64,000 nt of DNA from Anaerolineales bacterium (GCA_028278545.1 JANQED010000167.1:19160-83159); one strand, 5' to 3'. Shown: positions 24,578 to 33,032, counted from the first letter of the stretch. The notes: a model not told the origin generated them from the letters alone. Numbers and translations are program-made.

Positions 24578-26471
24578 AGTCACCAATCTGCTGTTCTAGT
24601 ATTTCTGCGATATCCATGGCCTGCATCTGCTCGCCTATGCCCTTGGAATTGATTGCATCTTCAAACATACTTAGGCAGTAAGGGCAGGCTGTGGCGACGG
24701 TATCGGCTTGAACATCCAGCGCATCTTGCAAACGGCAATGGTTGATCCGCTTGTCGGCATCAGTCTCGATCCACATGCCGCCGCCGCCAGCACCACAGCA
24801 GAAGCTGTTCTCGCCTTGTCGCTTCATTTCAATCCGGTTGACTTTTGCCTGATCGAGGAGTTGGCGTGGCGCCTTGTAGATATCGTTATAGCGCCCTAGG
24901 TAGCAGGAATCGTGGAAGGTAAGCTTACCTTTCAAACCATCTCCATTGGGAGAAATCACACCCAGGGTGGGGGCGACTTCTTGAAGAAGTTCGGAGTAGT
25001 GCAGCACCTCGTAATCCCCACCCATTTGAGGATACTCGTTCTTCAGGGTATTGAAACAGTGCGGACATTGGGTGACGATGCGGTTGAATTTGACTGAATC
25101 GAATATCTCGATGTTCTGCTCTGCAAATACCTGGAAGATGTATTCGTGGCCCATACGACGGGCGGTCTCGCCGCAGCAGGCTTCGTCGAAACCGAGCACG
25201 CCGAAATCGACCCCTGCCTTGCTCAGCAAGCGCACCACCGCTTGAGCGACTTTTTTATTGCGCTCGTCGTAAGCTGCGGCGCAGCCCATATAGAGCAGCA
25301 CATCGACTTCATCGCCGGGAGCTAACTCGCGCACTTCCAGGCCTTCGGCCCAGTTCAGGCGATCTTGTGGGGGCATACCCCAGGGATTGCCCTGACGTTC
25401 CATATTGCGTAAGGTGTCGCCGACAGATTTAGGCATCTCGCCGGTCATTAAGATTTGGTAGCGACGCAAATCTATCACGCGCTCGGAGGGGCGGATGAAA
25501 GCTGGGCAGCGGGTCAGGCAGGCGCCGCAGGTGGTGCAGGACCACAAAGCTTCCTCTTCAAAGAAATGCTCGGGTAGCTCCTTCGCGCCATTCCCGTTTG
25601 TGCCTGGAGTGCCCAACGAGTCGATCATGGCATCGCGCATTTGCATCAACAGTGTCTTGGGAGAGTAATCCAGGCCGCTGAAACTTGCCGGACAGACCTC
25701 TTCGCAGCGTCCGCAGCGCAGACAGGCATCGAACTCCAACAGGTTTTGCGGCGCGAACTCGGCGACCTGTCCAACGCCCAGGATTTCAGCGGTTTCCAGG
25801 TCTTCGACTTTGGTCAGCGCGCCGTAAACCCGGCGAGGGTGCAGGATGATGTTCAAGGGAGCGTTGACCAAGTGGCGCAGCTTGGTGAAAGGGATGCTGG
25901 CGACAAAGGTCAAGCCCAGAAAAACATGCGTCAGCACAAAAATGGGATGGATGCTGAAGGCCATCTCTGGTGTCAGGCCAGCATTGGAGAGCAATCCTGC
26001 CAACCAGTTGCCGACGAAAGAGTAGCGCGCCCATGCCGGAGCTGCTGAAATCAGGCGCATGGATTCGGTAAAGTATCCGACCAGAGGCAGCAGCGTCAGC
26101 AAGGCCAGGGCATAGTAATCATCCCAGGTGGTGGGTAAACTCTTGGGGCGTAGCACCAGCCTCCGGAAAGCAGCCATCACCACGCCCGTCAGGATGAACA
26201 GCCCTGCCAAATCCATGATGAGTTCATAGGCGAAGTACAAGCCCGATCGGGGAAAATTCTCCAGCGCAAAGGGGGTGAAGAGCGCCATCTGCATCAGATT
26301 GATGGCAGTGCCTACTACCTGGATGGTCACACCCCAGAAGATCAGCAGATGCATGATGCCAGGATAGGCTTTTTTGAGAATACGGGCCTGAGCTATTGCG
26401 TGCAGGAAGAAATCTCGCACCGCTTCTGGCCAACTTGTCACGCGCAATTTGTCGCTTGCAGTTGTGTTCAT
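24576..26471 (-). CDS. Membrane HdrED-like Fe-S oxidoreductase, both CCG domains intact
   Basis: A 631-residue fusion. About 230 N-terminal residues form a NarI/HdrE-type membrane domain with several helices and His residues suited to b-hemes (GIMHLLIFWG, IHPIFVLTHVFLG). Two [4Fe-4S] motifs follow (CLRCGRCEEVCP, CTTCGACLTRCP). Then come two complete HdrD-type CCG domains: MGCAAAYDE with DEACCGETARR and QCPHC, and DSCYLGRYND with SFCCGAGGGGMW and ACPYC. Such proteins pass electrons between quinone and a cytoplasmic thiol/disulfide or Fe-S partner. It overlaps the Rieske gene by four bases, which points to a quinone-linked complex with cytochrome b. Confidence 0.9.
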   Translation of the reverse strand: MNTTASDKLRVTSWPEAVRDFFLHAIAQARILKKAYPGIMHLLIFWGVTIQVVGTAINLMQMALFTPFALENFPRSGLYFAYELIMDLAGLFILTGVVMAAFRRLVLRPKSLPTTWDDYYALALLTLLPLVGYFTESMRLISAAPAWARYSFVGNWLAGLLSNAGLTPEMAFSIHPIFVLTHVFLGLTFVASIPFTKLRHLVNAPLNIILHPRRVYGALTKVEDLETAEILGVGQVAEFAPQNLLEFDACLRCGRCEEVCPASFSGLDYSPKTLLMQMRDAMIDSLGTPGTNGNGAKELPEHFFEEEALWSCTTCGACLTRCPAFIRPSERVIDLRRYQILMTGEMPKSVGDTLRNMERQGNPWGMPPQDRLNWAEGLEVRELAPGDEVDVLLYMGCAAAYDERNKKVAQAVVRLLSKAGVDFGVLGFDEACCGETARRMGHEYIFQVFAEQNIEIFDSVKFNRIVTQCPHCFNTLKNEYPQMGGDYEVLHYSELLQEVAPTLGVISPNGDGLKGKLTFHDSCYLGRYNDIYKAPRQLLDQAKVNRIEMKRQGENSFCCGAGGGGMWIETDADKRINHCRLQDALDVQADTVATACPYCLSMFEDAINSKGIGEQMQAMDIAEILEQQIGD

Positions 26472-26908
26472 CCCTCACCTCCAGCGCTGACATAGATGTC
26501 GCCATCTTTGATCTCGGTTTGTAGGGGGGTGAGCCCCTTGGGGGGCGGCCCGGAGATCACGCTACCATCTTGCGGATCGAAGAAACCCTCGTGACAAGGG
26601 CAGACGATCTGCTCTTTTTGGGCATCCCATTTGCAGATGCAGGCGAAATGGGTGCAGACCGCCGAGTAGGCCTTGAGTCCGGCAGCGGTGTTGATCACCA
26701 GGGCCGGGTAGCGCCCGAAGGCAACAGTGCGAGACTGGCCGATGGGCATATCCACCTCTGGGGCAACCAGCACAGGCTCTGAGGGGGTTTCTTCCAGGTT
26801 GGGTGGGTAGAAATAAGCCACAACCGGGCCGAGGACCGCGGCCAGGCCGGTGGCAGCCAAGACTCGGTTGACAATTTTGAGGAAGTCGCGTCGGGTAATT
26901 TTGCTCAT
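26468..26908 (-). CDS. Rieske [2Fe-2S] protein of a cytochrome bc/b6f-type complex
   Basis: A 146-residue protein. The N-terminus has a Tat-like motif (ITRRDFLKIVNR) and one anchor helix. Rieske cluster boxes are CTHFAC and CPCHEG with the usual Cys-His pairs, and SGPPPKGLTPL forms the Pro loop. It takes electrons from quinol bound to cytochrome b. The start at 26908 follows AGGTGAG; it lies two bases after the subunit IV gene. No cytochrome c1 gene is adjacent. Confidence 0.95.
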   Translation of the reverse strand: MSKITRRDFLKIVNRVLAATGLAAVLGPVVAYFYPPNLEETPSEPVLVAPEVDMPIGQSRTVAFGRYPALVINTAAGLKAYSAVCTHFACICKWDAQKEQIVCPCHEGFFDPQDGSVISGPPPKGLTPLQTEIKDGDIYVSAGGEG

Positions 26909-26910
26909 GG

Positions 26911-27312
26911 CTAACTCACCTCTCCCCAAATGGTCAGAGCGATCAAAATGACCATCAGGATGCTGATTACGATGAAACGCACACGGGTGTTTTTCGCCGA
27001 TTTGTCGGGCTTGTTGTCCAAAAACGGCCAGATCAGCACGACACCTGCAAAGATTACCGGTAGCACCGCCCCAGTTGTCTTGGGGAGATATTTAAGCAGT
27101 TGATACATAGCCAGGAAGTACCACTCTGGCTTGACATGGGCTGGGGTATCCATTGGATCGGCAGGGGGTTGCAGGCCTACGGGGATGAAGAGCCCGATGA
27201 CCCCAATGACGATCAACCCAATGCCGAACCACAGGGCCACTTTGGCTTCGTTAGTCACATGATCGGGGTAGAAAGGGATGCTGTTTTCGTCGGGAGATAC
27301 TTTTTCGGTCAT
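26911..27312 (-). CDS. Cytochrome b C-terminal part, subunit IV (PetD-like)
   Basis: A 133-residue protein with three predicted helices. It contains IPFYPDHVTNEAK and the quinol-site region PADPMDTPAHVKPEWYFLAMYQLL; the conserved Pro-Glu-Trp-Tyr is the PEWY motif of the Qo site. This is the split cytochrome b arrangement of b6f-type complexes. The ATG at 27312 follows GGAGA; the longer frame has no support. It lies between the cytochrome b and Rieske genes. Confidence 0.93.
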   Translation of the reverse strand: MTEKVSPDENSIPFYPDHVTNEAKVALWFGIGLIVIGVIGLFIPVGLQPPADPMDTPAHVKPEWYFLAMYQLLKYLPKTTGAVLPVIFAGVVLIWPFLDNKPDKSAKNTRVRFIVISILMVILIALTIWGEVS

Positions 27313-27360
27313 GGTTTTTCTCCGAATAGTTGGCAATATCTGATAACCGAGTTCCAATCT

Positions 27361-28374
27361 CTATAGAGGTTTCATGACGCCCTGGCGGCGTACCATCATG
27401 AAGTGCAGCCCCATCAAGACCACGGTGACCAGGGGAATGATCAAGACGTGCAGGGTGTAGAAACGGCTGAGAGTCTGCGCGCCGATATTCCAGCCGACAC
27501 GCAGGAAGACCAGTGCCAGATTCCCGATAGCGGGCATGCTCCCGGCGATCTCGGTGGCGACGGTTGTGGCCCAATAAGCGCGCTGGTCCCAGGGAAGCAG
27601 GTAGCCAGTCAGGCCGAATGCCAACGTCAGAACCAGGAGGCTGACACCCGTGACCCAGTTCAGCTCGCGCGGATTTTTATAGGCCCCCATGATGAAGACC
27701 CGCAGCATGTGAGCGGTGCACATGATGATCATGCCATTGGCAGACCAGTGGTGGATCATGCGGATGGCCGCCCCGAAGCGCACCTCGGTCTCGATGAATT
27801 GAATGCTGGCATATGCGGCCTCGGGTGTGGGTTGGTAATAGAAGGCCAGCATAACCCCGGTGATCCCCTGCACGATGAACAGGAAGGCCGTGATGCCTCC
27901 CAGGCAGTACCACCAGCGACGCTGCCAATCTGGGACGGGTTTAGCCAGCATCTTCGATAGGGGATCGGAGATCTCATAGCGTTCATCGATCCATTCTCCT
28001 GCCCGGGCCATGATCGGTTTCCAGGGAGCGCGATTTTTCCACATACTGGCGCTCTGAACGATGCCAAAGACCAAAATCAGCCCGGCAGTGCCGAAGATTG
28101 CCCAGCGAGCTAAGGGAGTCCAGAGACCTTTCTCCTCCCCGGCGATATGGCAGTGCAGGCAGGGGTCTGGCCTGGGAGGTGGGGGTAGGCTGGCCGTGGT
28201 TTCGGGTACTGCAACCACAGAGACTTCTGGCGGCAGCCCGGCGCTCTGCCTGGCCAGTTCCCAATTGGGCTCATAGGCCCTGGCCTGGTTCTGGTGGGCG
28301 AAGATCAGTAGCATCCCTCCCACCAGCACAAAGGCCACCATACCCAGAAAAATTCGGCGAAAGAGTGGATTCAT
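27361..28374 (-). CDS. Cytochrome b with N-terminal c-type heme motif
   Basis: A 337-residue protein. A first helix (about 8-26) leads to a short external segment with the heme c motif CLHCH (about residues 73-77) after a Pro-rich run, then a second helix (about 90-110). From about 125 it is a normal cytochrome b N-terminal half: DERYEISDPLSKML, GITGVMLAFYY, the paired heme ligands in HHWSANG and AHMLRVF, GLTGYLLPWDQRAYW, and the second pair around YTLHVLII and VLMGLHFMM. The topology puts the c-heme outside, where it could replace cytochrome c1. GAGGTGA precedes the ATG. First gene of the set with subunit IV, Rieske, HdrED-like and FrhB-like genes. Confidence 0.92.
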   Translation of the reverse strand: MNPLFRRIFLGMVAFVLVGGMLLIFAHQNQARAYEPNWELARQSAGLPPEVSVVAVPETTASLPPPPRPDPCLHCHIAGEEKGLWTPLARWAIFGTAGLILVFGIVQSASMWKNRAPWKPIMARAGEWIDERYEISDPLSKMLAKPVPDWQRRWWYCLGGITAFLFIVQGITGVMLAFYYQPTPEAAYASIQFIETEVRFGAAIRMIHHWSANGMIIMCTAHMLRVFIMGAYKNPRELNWVTGVSLLVLTLAFGLTGYLLPWDQRAYWATTVATEIAGSMPAIGNLALVFLRVGWNIGAQTLSRFYTLHVLIIPLVTVVLMGLHFMMVRRQGVMKPL

Positions 28375-28508
28375 AGGTCACCTCGAGTGGAGTATCAAGA
28401 ATAGATGCCTTTACTCGCATGCGCGTCAAAATATGCTTCGTGAACTTCGTCACTTGTAAGCGTAGCGGATTCAGTGTTTATAAGCAATGCTGAAAGCCTG
28501 AAGTGAGA

Positions 28509-28547
28509 TAGGGTATCGACCCTAGTTTGATGGCGTATTCACCCTAG
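28509..28547. promoter_or_regulatory. Candidate operator: TAGGGT palindrome plus a third half-site
   Basis: TAGGGT-ATCG-ACCCTA is a perfect inverted repeat at 28509-28524. ACCCTAG recurs at 28541-28547, exactly 22 bases (two helical turns) from the first copy. It lies in the 279-base gap between the NarL-type regulator gene and the cytochrome b operon, where a regulator of that operon would bind. Confidence 0.5.
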
Positions 28548-28653
28548 ATTACACCGAATTGCGTATAGGCATTTCGGTCAAGGTCTTTGCCTAGAAGCGC
28601 TTAAATTATCTTGTTGTCTCTACGAAATCTCGGAGCAATAACGATGTTAGAGA

Positions 28654-29304
28654 CTAAATTTCGATGATCTTCTTGCGGATGGCATACTTGATTAATTCCC
28701 CCTTACTGTGCAGGTCGAGTTTCTCCATCAGGTTGGCGCGATGGGCCTGGACGGTCTTGATGGCGATGCACAAGATGTCGGCAATCTCTTTGTTTGTGTA
28801 CCCCTCGGCGATTAGCTGCAATACCTCGCGCTCGCGAGGGGTAAGGCCGTTGCTGGTTTCCGCGGGGCGGATTTCTCCCCAGCGTAAATAATCTTCGATG
28901 ACCAGGCGTGTGATGGCCGGGGAGAGCACCGCTTCTCCTTGATGTACGCAATGGATGGCATCGATCAGTTCTTGTGCATTGGCGTCTTTGAGGATGTAAC
29001 CTGCGGCGCCAGCCGCCAAAGCCTGACGGATGTAGCTCTCGTAATCGTACATCGAGAGGATGATCACTTTGCAATCCGGGTGGGATTGCGTGATTTGGGA
29101 AGTGGCTTCCAACCCGTTGAGCAGCGGCATGGCCACATCCATGAGTACAATGTCTGGCAGGAGTTGGCGCGTGATCTCTATGGCGGCGCGACCGTCTCCG
29201 GCCTCGCCGACCACCCTCAAAAGGGGGTCTTTTTCCAGCAAGGAGCGGATGCCGTCCCGCAGGATGGCATGGTCATCGACCAATAAGATGCGGATCTCGG
29301 CCAT
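28654..29304 (-). CDS. NarL/LuxR-type response regulator
   Basis: A 216-residue regulator with an N-terminal receiver (VDDHAILRDGI, phospho-acceptor Asp in DIVLMDVAMPLLNG, Lys in GYILKDA) and a C-terminal LuxR-type helix-turn-helix (LTPREREVLQLIAEGYTNKEIADIL, VQAHRANLMEKL). Last gene of the ETF/Hdr/Mvh block and upstream of the cytochrome b set, so it probably regulates one or both; its kinase may be one of those encoded upstream in the block. Confidence 0.95.
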   Translation of the reverse strand: MAEIRILLVDDHAILRDGIRSLLEKDPLLRVVGEAGDGRAAIEITRQLLPDIVLMDVAMPLLNGLEATSQITQSHPDCKVIILSMYDYESYIRQALAAGAAGYILKDANAQELIDAIHCVHQGEAVLSPAITRLVIEDYLRWGEIRPAETSNGLTPREREVLQLIAEGYTNKEIADILCIAIKTVQAHRANLMEKLDLHSKGELIKYAIRKKIIEI

Positions 29305-29327
29305 GCTTTGATTGGGTCACTTCAGAA

Positions 29328-29371
29328 ACCGGGTTTCCCGTGGCGATGAGCTTGTGTTAGGGAAACCCGGT
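29328..29371. other. 12-bp inverted repeat between regulator genes
   Basis: ACCGGGTTTCCC at 29328-29339 and GGGAAACCCGGT at 29360-29371 pair perfectly around a 20-base loop. No U-tract on either strand, so it may be an mRNA stem or dispersed palindrome rather than a terminator. Confidence 0.6.
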
Positions 29372-29395
29372 GAAAGGGCAATGAAAAGACGTGTT

Positions 29396-29890
29396 TTAGG
29401 CGAAAGCTAATGATTCAACACGCAGATCGCGCAGACGCTGCCCGATGACCTGGGCCGCTTTCTGCGTCATGACATAGCCGAAGCCGCAGTCGGTTTCGAA
29501 GTCCTTGACCAGTTCGGCAGCATCGAAAGCGATCACCCGGCAAGGGGCCAGTGCTTTGGCGGTAGCTCTGGCTTTGTGAGGGGGAATCAGCCCCGCCCAG
29601 CCAAACATCTCACCAGGGCCGACCGTACTGATGACGATATCTTTGGTTTTTAGTTTGCGGGCGAACTGATCGGCTACTTTGTGTTCCACATCGCGTTCAG
29701 GGACTTCGTAGACGATGCCTACAGCACCTTCCAGGCTGATGAAGAATTTCTCCAATTTATCGTCTTCGTGGAAGAAATAGTACCCCTCTTCTACGATTTC
29801 CTCCGTGCCGAGTTTGGCTAATTTGTTGATCTGCTCCAGGTCCAGGCCCGCGAAAAATGGGAAACGCCGGATTAACTCAGCTGAAATCAT
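29396..29890 (-). CDS. Cyclic nucleotide-binding-fold protein without DNA-binding domain
   Basis: A 164-residue protein with the Crp-like beta-roll: FPFFAGLDLEQINKLAK, EIVEEGYYFFHEDDKLEKFFISLEGAVGIVYE, then a disordered insert, and GPGEMFGWAGLIPPHKARATAKALAPCRVIAF, resembling the nucleotide-binding loop. The protein ends after the C-helix and lacks a helix-turn-helix, so it is not a transcription factor on its own. Such proteins beside Hdr genes may sense a ligand and act allosterically. AGGAGG precedes the ATG. Confidence 0.85.
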   Translation of the reverse strand: MISAELIRRFPFFAGLDLEQINKLAKLGTEEIVEEGYYFFHEDDKLEKFFISLEGAVGIVYEVPERDVEHKVADQFARKLKTKDIVISTVGPGEMFGWAGLIPPHKARATAKALAPCRVIAFDAAELVKDFETDCGFGYVMTQKAAQVIGQRLRDLRVESLAFA

Positions 29891-29901
29891 GTGACCTCCT
29901 G

Positions 29902-29940
29902 TATTTGACCGCTGACCGCAGTTTCGCAGGGATCAGCGGC
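29902..29940. repeat. Short inverted heptamer-like element
   Basis: CCGCTGAC near 29910 and GATCAGCGG near 29930 form an imperfect hairpin in the spacer between the maturation protease and the nucleotide-binding-fold gene. It resembles the longer CAGT-type palindromes in two neighbouring spacers. Confidence 0.35.
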
Positions 29941-29953
29941 TGGCTTGCTATTG

Positions 29954-30430
29954 TTATATGGCTTCCAAGACCATTGCGGTCACTTTGGGGATAGCCGCAG
30001 CAACTGCCGGTGTTGGATCGTCGCTGAAAACGAATATTTCTTCGACTTCAACGGCGAAGATGAGCACCTCTTGGGGAAGAGGCAATCCCATTCGGTCTGC
30101 CATGTCCAGGGCGGTGTTCAAAGTTGTGTCGTGAGCGGAGGCGCTGTGTTGTGTGGGGCTGATGTCTTTCAGGTCTTGTTTGCTCATCCGGAAGATGGTG
30201 CCAGGTTCGTGGCCGCTTCCGTTGGGGTGAATGATAGCGTCGATGATAATGACCCGATCATAACCGACCATCAGCTCCATTAGACGGAGTCCTCCTACAC
30301 TAGCTTCGGTGACCGTGATGTTTTCTCGTTGAGCTTCGGTGAGCGCCGCTTCGACTTGATACGCAACCTTAACACCGACACCGTCATCAGTGAGAATGGG
30401 ATTGCCCAATCCAACAATGAGAGTCTTCAT
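29954..30430 (-). CDS. Hydrogenase maturation endopeptidase
   Basis: A 158-residue HyaD/HycI-type protease that cuts the C-terminal peptide from the hydrogenase large subunit after nickel insertion. Family motifs are GLGNPILTDDGVGVKV (metal-sensing Asp), VIIIDAI and SAHDTTL (His). The large subunit gene just upstream encodes the expected extension beyond its last cysteine motif, so substrate and protease are neighbours. Confidence 0.93.
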   Translation of the reverse strand: MKTLIVGLGNPILTDDGVGVKVAYQVEAALTEAQRENITVTEASVGGLRLMELMVGYDRVIIIDAIIHPNGSGHEPGTIFRMSKQDLKDISPTQHSASAHDTTLNTALDMADRMGLPLPQEVLIFAVEVEEIFVFSDDPTPAVAAAIPKVTAMVLEAI

Positions 30431-30440
30431 ACCGATAATC

Positions 30441-30515
30441 AGTTTTCAGTGATCAGCAGCTAGTAACCAGTTGTCCTTCTAGCGGCAACCGGTTACTAGC
30501 TGGCTGGATACTGCT
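30441..30515. repeat. Heptamer-phased imperfect palindrome
   Basis: GCTAGTAACCAGTTG at 30461-30475 faces CAACCGGTTACTAGC at 30486-30500 (14 of 15 paired). Flanking bases continue as CAGT-type seven-base units. It occupies the spacer between the hydrogenase large subunit and its protease. Confidence 0.7.
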
Positions 30516-32005
30516 TATTCGACGAATTGACTGATGACGTCGATGATTTCGCCGTCGGCGTCGCGGATAGTCAACTCGAGGGGCATCTGTCCGGGTAGCG
30601 AGTGGGTCGCACAGGACATGCAGGGGTCGTAGTTGCGGAAGGCCATCTCAATCATGTTGAGGATGGGTTCGGTAACTTCGGTGCCCTTCTTGATCAGGCC
30701 CTGGGCGGCCTTCTTGATGGACATCGCGATGGGGGCATTGTTGTTGGTTGTGCCCACAATCAGGTTGACCTTGGTCAGGATGCCGTTCTCGTCGGTGGTG
30801 TAGTGATGGGTCAACGTGCCGCGCGGCGCTTCAACGCAGCCCACACCCTCTGTGGGTGTGTTGGTGACGATCGGGCGCACATTGGGATCGGTGATCTCCG
30901 GGTCGGTGGCCAGTTCCAGCATGCGCTCAGCGGAATAGAGCAGCTCGACCAGGCGAGCCCAGTGGGTTGCCAGGCGGGCGTGCACCGGTTGGTAGCGCCC
31001 GTTCACTTTTTTGCTGCCCAGGGTCTCGTAGAACTTCTCGAAGAACTCTTGAGCCTTGGGAGTAGCCATGCCGTCGGCGGCGTTCAGGCGTGAAAGTGGC
31101 GTGGCGCAGTAGACGCCGCTGTCCATACCATCGGTGAAACCATTCCAGCCGACACCTTTCAGGTAGGGGAACTTGAGGTACGACCAGGGCTCAACGTGCT
31201 CTGCGACGTGCTCGGCGTAGTCCTTAGCCTCGTATTTGACGAATTCCTTGCCCTCAGGGTCGGTGACGCGGACCATACCATCGTAGAAGTTGATATGATT
31301 GTTCTCGTCCACCGTGCCCATATAGTAAGTGCTGTGCGCATAGTCGTCCGAGAGGATCAGGTCGACATAGGCCTGGTTGGCCAGGACGACATCCTCAAAG
31401 AGTTGCAGGCTGAAGAGGGCGAAATCGACGTTTTCTTTGGCAATGGCCTCGATCTTCTGGCGCATTTCCTCGTCAACCGCCTGGCTCCAACCGCCTGGCA
31501 GACCGGCAACAGGGTGAATACCGCGTCCACCCAGCCATTGAATGACCTCGTGGTTGCGTTTGCGGCAGGCGATCACCTGGCCGCCGATTTCTACACCAAC
31601 TTTGTGCACTACACCGAGGATATTGCGCTCGGCAGGGGGGCCATCGGGGCCGATGACGAAGTCTGGCCCACCCAGGGCGTAGAAGTGCACTGTGTGGTCG
31701 GTGCAGTAAAAGGCGTTGTAGAACATCTCGCGGACCTTCTTGACCACCGGGGCGGGTTCGACATTGAAAAGCGCGTCGAGCGCCTTTGTTCCAGCCATGT
31801 GGTGCGCCTCGGGGCAGACACCGCAAATGCGGTTGGTGATGCGCGGCATTTCCTCTGCCGCACGACCAACAGAAAATTGCTCGAAACCGCGCAGCTCTGG
31901 GATTTGGAGGTAGGCGTTTTCGACGTTGCCCTCTTTGTCAAGAAAGATCTCGATTTTTCCGTGGCCCTCGAGTCGGGTGATGGGGTCTATCGTGATGCGT
32001 GACAT
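30515..32005 (-). CDS. mvhA: NiFe hydrogenase large subunit, MvhA-like (group 3)
   Basis: A 496-residue catalytic subunit. N-terminal start ITIDPITRLEGHGKIEIF, the first nickel-binding pair in RICGVCPEAHH, and the C-terminal pair in DPCMSCATH are all present. Some 28 residues follow the last His, the peptide removed by the adjacent protease. Together with MvhG and MvhD it would oxidise H2 and feed HdrA, as in methanogen Mvh-Hdr and bacterial Mvh/Hdr systems. The start overlaps the MvhG stop by one base; the ribosome site AAAGGAG lies inside that gene. Confidence 0.96.
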   Translation of the reverse strand: MSRITIDPITRLEGHGKIEIFLDKEGNVENAYLQIPELRGFEQFSVGRAAEEMPRITNRICGVCPEAHHMAGTKALDALFNVEPAPVVKKVREMFYNAFYCTDHTVHFYALGGPDFVIGPDGPPAERNILGVVHKVGVEIGGQVIACRKRNHEVIQWLGGRGIHPVAGLPGGWSQAVDEEMRQKIEAIAKENVDFALFSLQLFEDVVLANQAYVDLILSDDYAHSTYYMGTVDENNHINFYDGMVRVTDPEGKEFVKYEAKDYAEHVAEHVEPWSYLKFPYLKGVGWNGFTDGMDSGVYCATPLSRLNAADGMATPKAQEFFEKFYETLGSKKVNGRYQPVHARLATHWARLVELLYSAERMLELATDPEITDPNVRPIVTNTPTEGVGCVEAPRGTLTHHYTTDENGILTKVNLIVGTTNNNAPIAMSIKKAAQGLIKKGTEVTEPILNMIEMAFRNYDPCMSCATHSLPGQMPLELTIRDADGEIIDVISQFVE

Positions 32006-33030
32006 TAGGCCTCTCCTTTCCCGTTACTACCATTCACTTTTGCTCGGCGGAGCAATGAATGGGCCATGCTAAAGCGATAGAACGTGCCTGCCGGGTCGGC
32101 AATGGTATCGACAACGGCTTGAATCTTCTCCTCAAGCTCATCTTCTTCCATCTCGGGTTCGCCGGCGCCGATCACCGAGGCCACTGCTGCGAGCATCTTC
32201 GCTCCCTGGTCTTCTACACCAGGCAGCGGGCCGTAGCAGCCGCGACAACCCATGCCAACCTGCGGGCAGAGTGCGCCGCAGCCGCCATTCGTCGCCAGGC
32301 CCATACAGAGGACACCTTGCTCCAGGAGGCAAACTTCAGGATCGGGCACAATCTCGTAGGGACGGTAGAATTTTTCGATGCTTTTCTCGCTTTTGACGCG
32401 CTCACATTCCTCGCAGACCGCCACGTTGGTGACACCAACCACGGAGCCTGCCGGGGGCAGCGGGGCACCTTCGAGCAAGCCTGCCACAACCACCTGGAGT
32501 ACAGCCCAAACCTGGTGTGGCTCGGGCGGGCAGCCGGGCAGGTAGTACTCCACATCCACAACTTGATCGAGAGATTTCACTGTATGGTAGAACTCAGGCA
32601 ATGTGAGAATGCCTTCGGCTACCTCGACTTCCGTCAGGGGCACAATGCCCTCCGGGTTGTCGAGAGAAACGTTCTCGCCATAAACAGTGTTGAATGTAGC
32701 TTCTTTGGATGTCAGGTTGGAGAGCGCCGGGATGCAGCCCTCATAGGCGCAAGAGCCATAAGCCACCAAGACTTTGGACTTCTTGCGCAGCAGGTGGGCC
32801 ATTTCCTCGTTTTCCGAGTTGCGGATAGCGCCATTCCACAGACAGACATCGATATAACCATCGTCGTAGCTTTCGACATGATGGGTTTTGAAATCAGCAA
32901 TGCAGGGGAAGAAAGCTACGTCGAAGATTTCATCCACGGTCAGAATATGCTCGTGGATATTCAGGACGGAGATCTCACAACCACCACAGGAGGAAGCCCA
33001 ATACATTGCTAGTTTAGGTTTTTCTGACAT
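32005..33030 (-). CDS. mvhG: NiFe hydrogenase small subunit, MvhG-like
   Basis: A 341-residue electron-transfer subunit with three Fe-S sites. The proximal cluster is formed by MYWASSCGGCE, GSCAYEGCIP and YLPGCPP; C-terminal Cys groups (VAVCEECERV, MGLATNGGCGALCP, GCRGCYGPLPG) hold further clusters. No Tat signal, so the enzyme is cytoplasmic, as expected for group 3. The ATG at 33030 is chosen because GAGGAGG lies eight bases upstream; a GTG six bases earlier is too close to it. Confidence 0.95.
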   Translation of the reverse strand: MSEKPKLAMYWASSCGGCEISVLNIHEHILTVDEIFDVAFFPCIADFKTHHVESYDDGYIDVCLWNGAIRNSENEEMAHLLRKKSKVLVAYGSCAYEGCIPALSNLTSKEATFNTVYGENVSLDNPEGIVPLTEVEVAEGILTLPEFYHTVKSLDQVVDVEYYLPGCPPEPHQVWAVLQVVVAGLLEGAPLPPAGSVVGVTNVAVCEECERVKSEKSIEKFYRPYEIVPDPEVCLLEQGVLCMGLATNGGCGALCPQVGMGCRGCYGPLPGVEDQGAKMLAAVASVIGAGEPEMEEDELEEKIQAVVDTIADPAGTFYRFSMAHSLLRRAKVNGSNGKGEA

Positions 33031-33032
33031 TG

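Noticed and set aside
31196..33012. Two long plus-strand frames opposite mvhA and mvhG
   Set aside because: Both mirror the codon pattern of the hydrogenase genes, which have full motif sets; no independent support.
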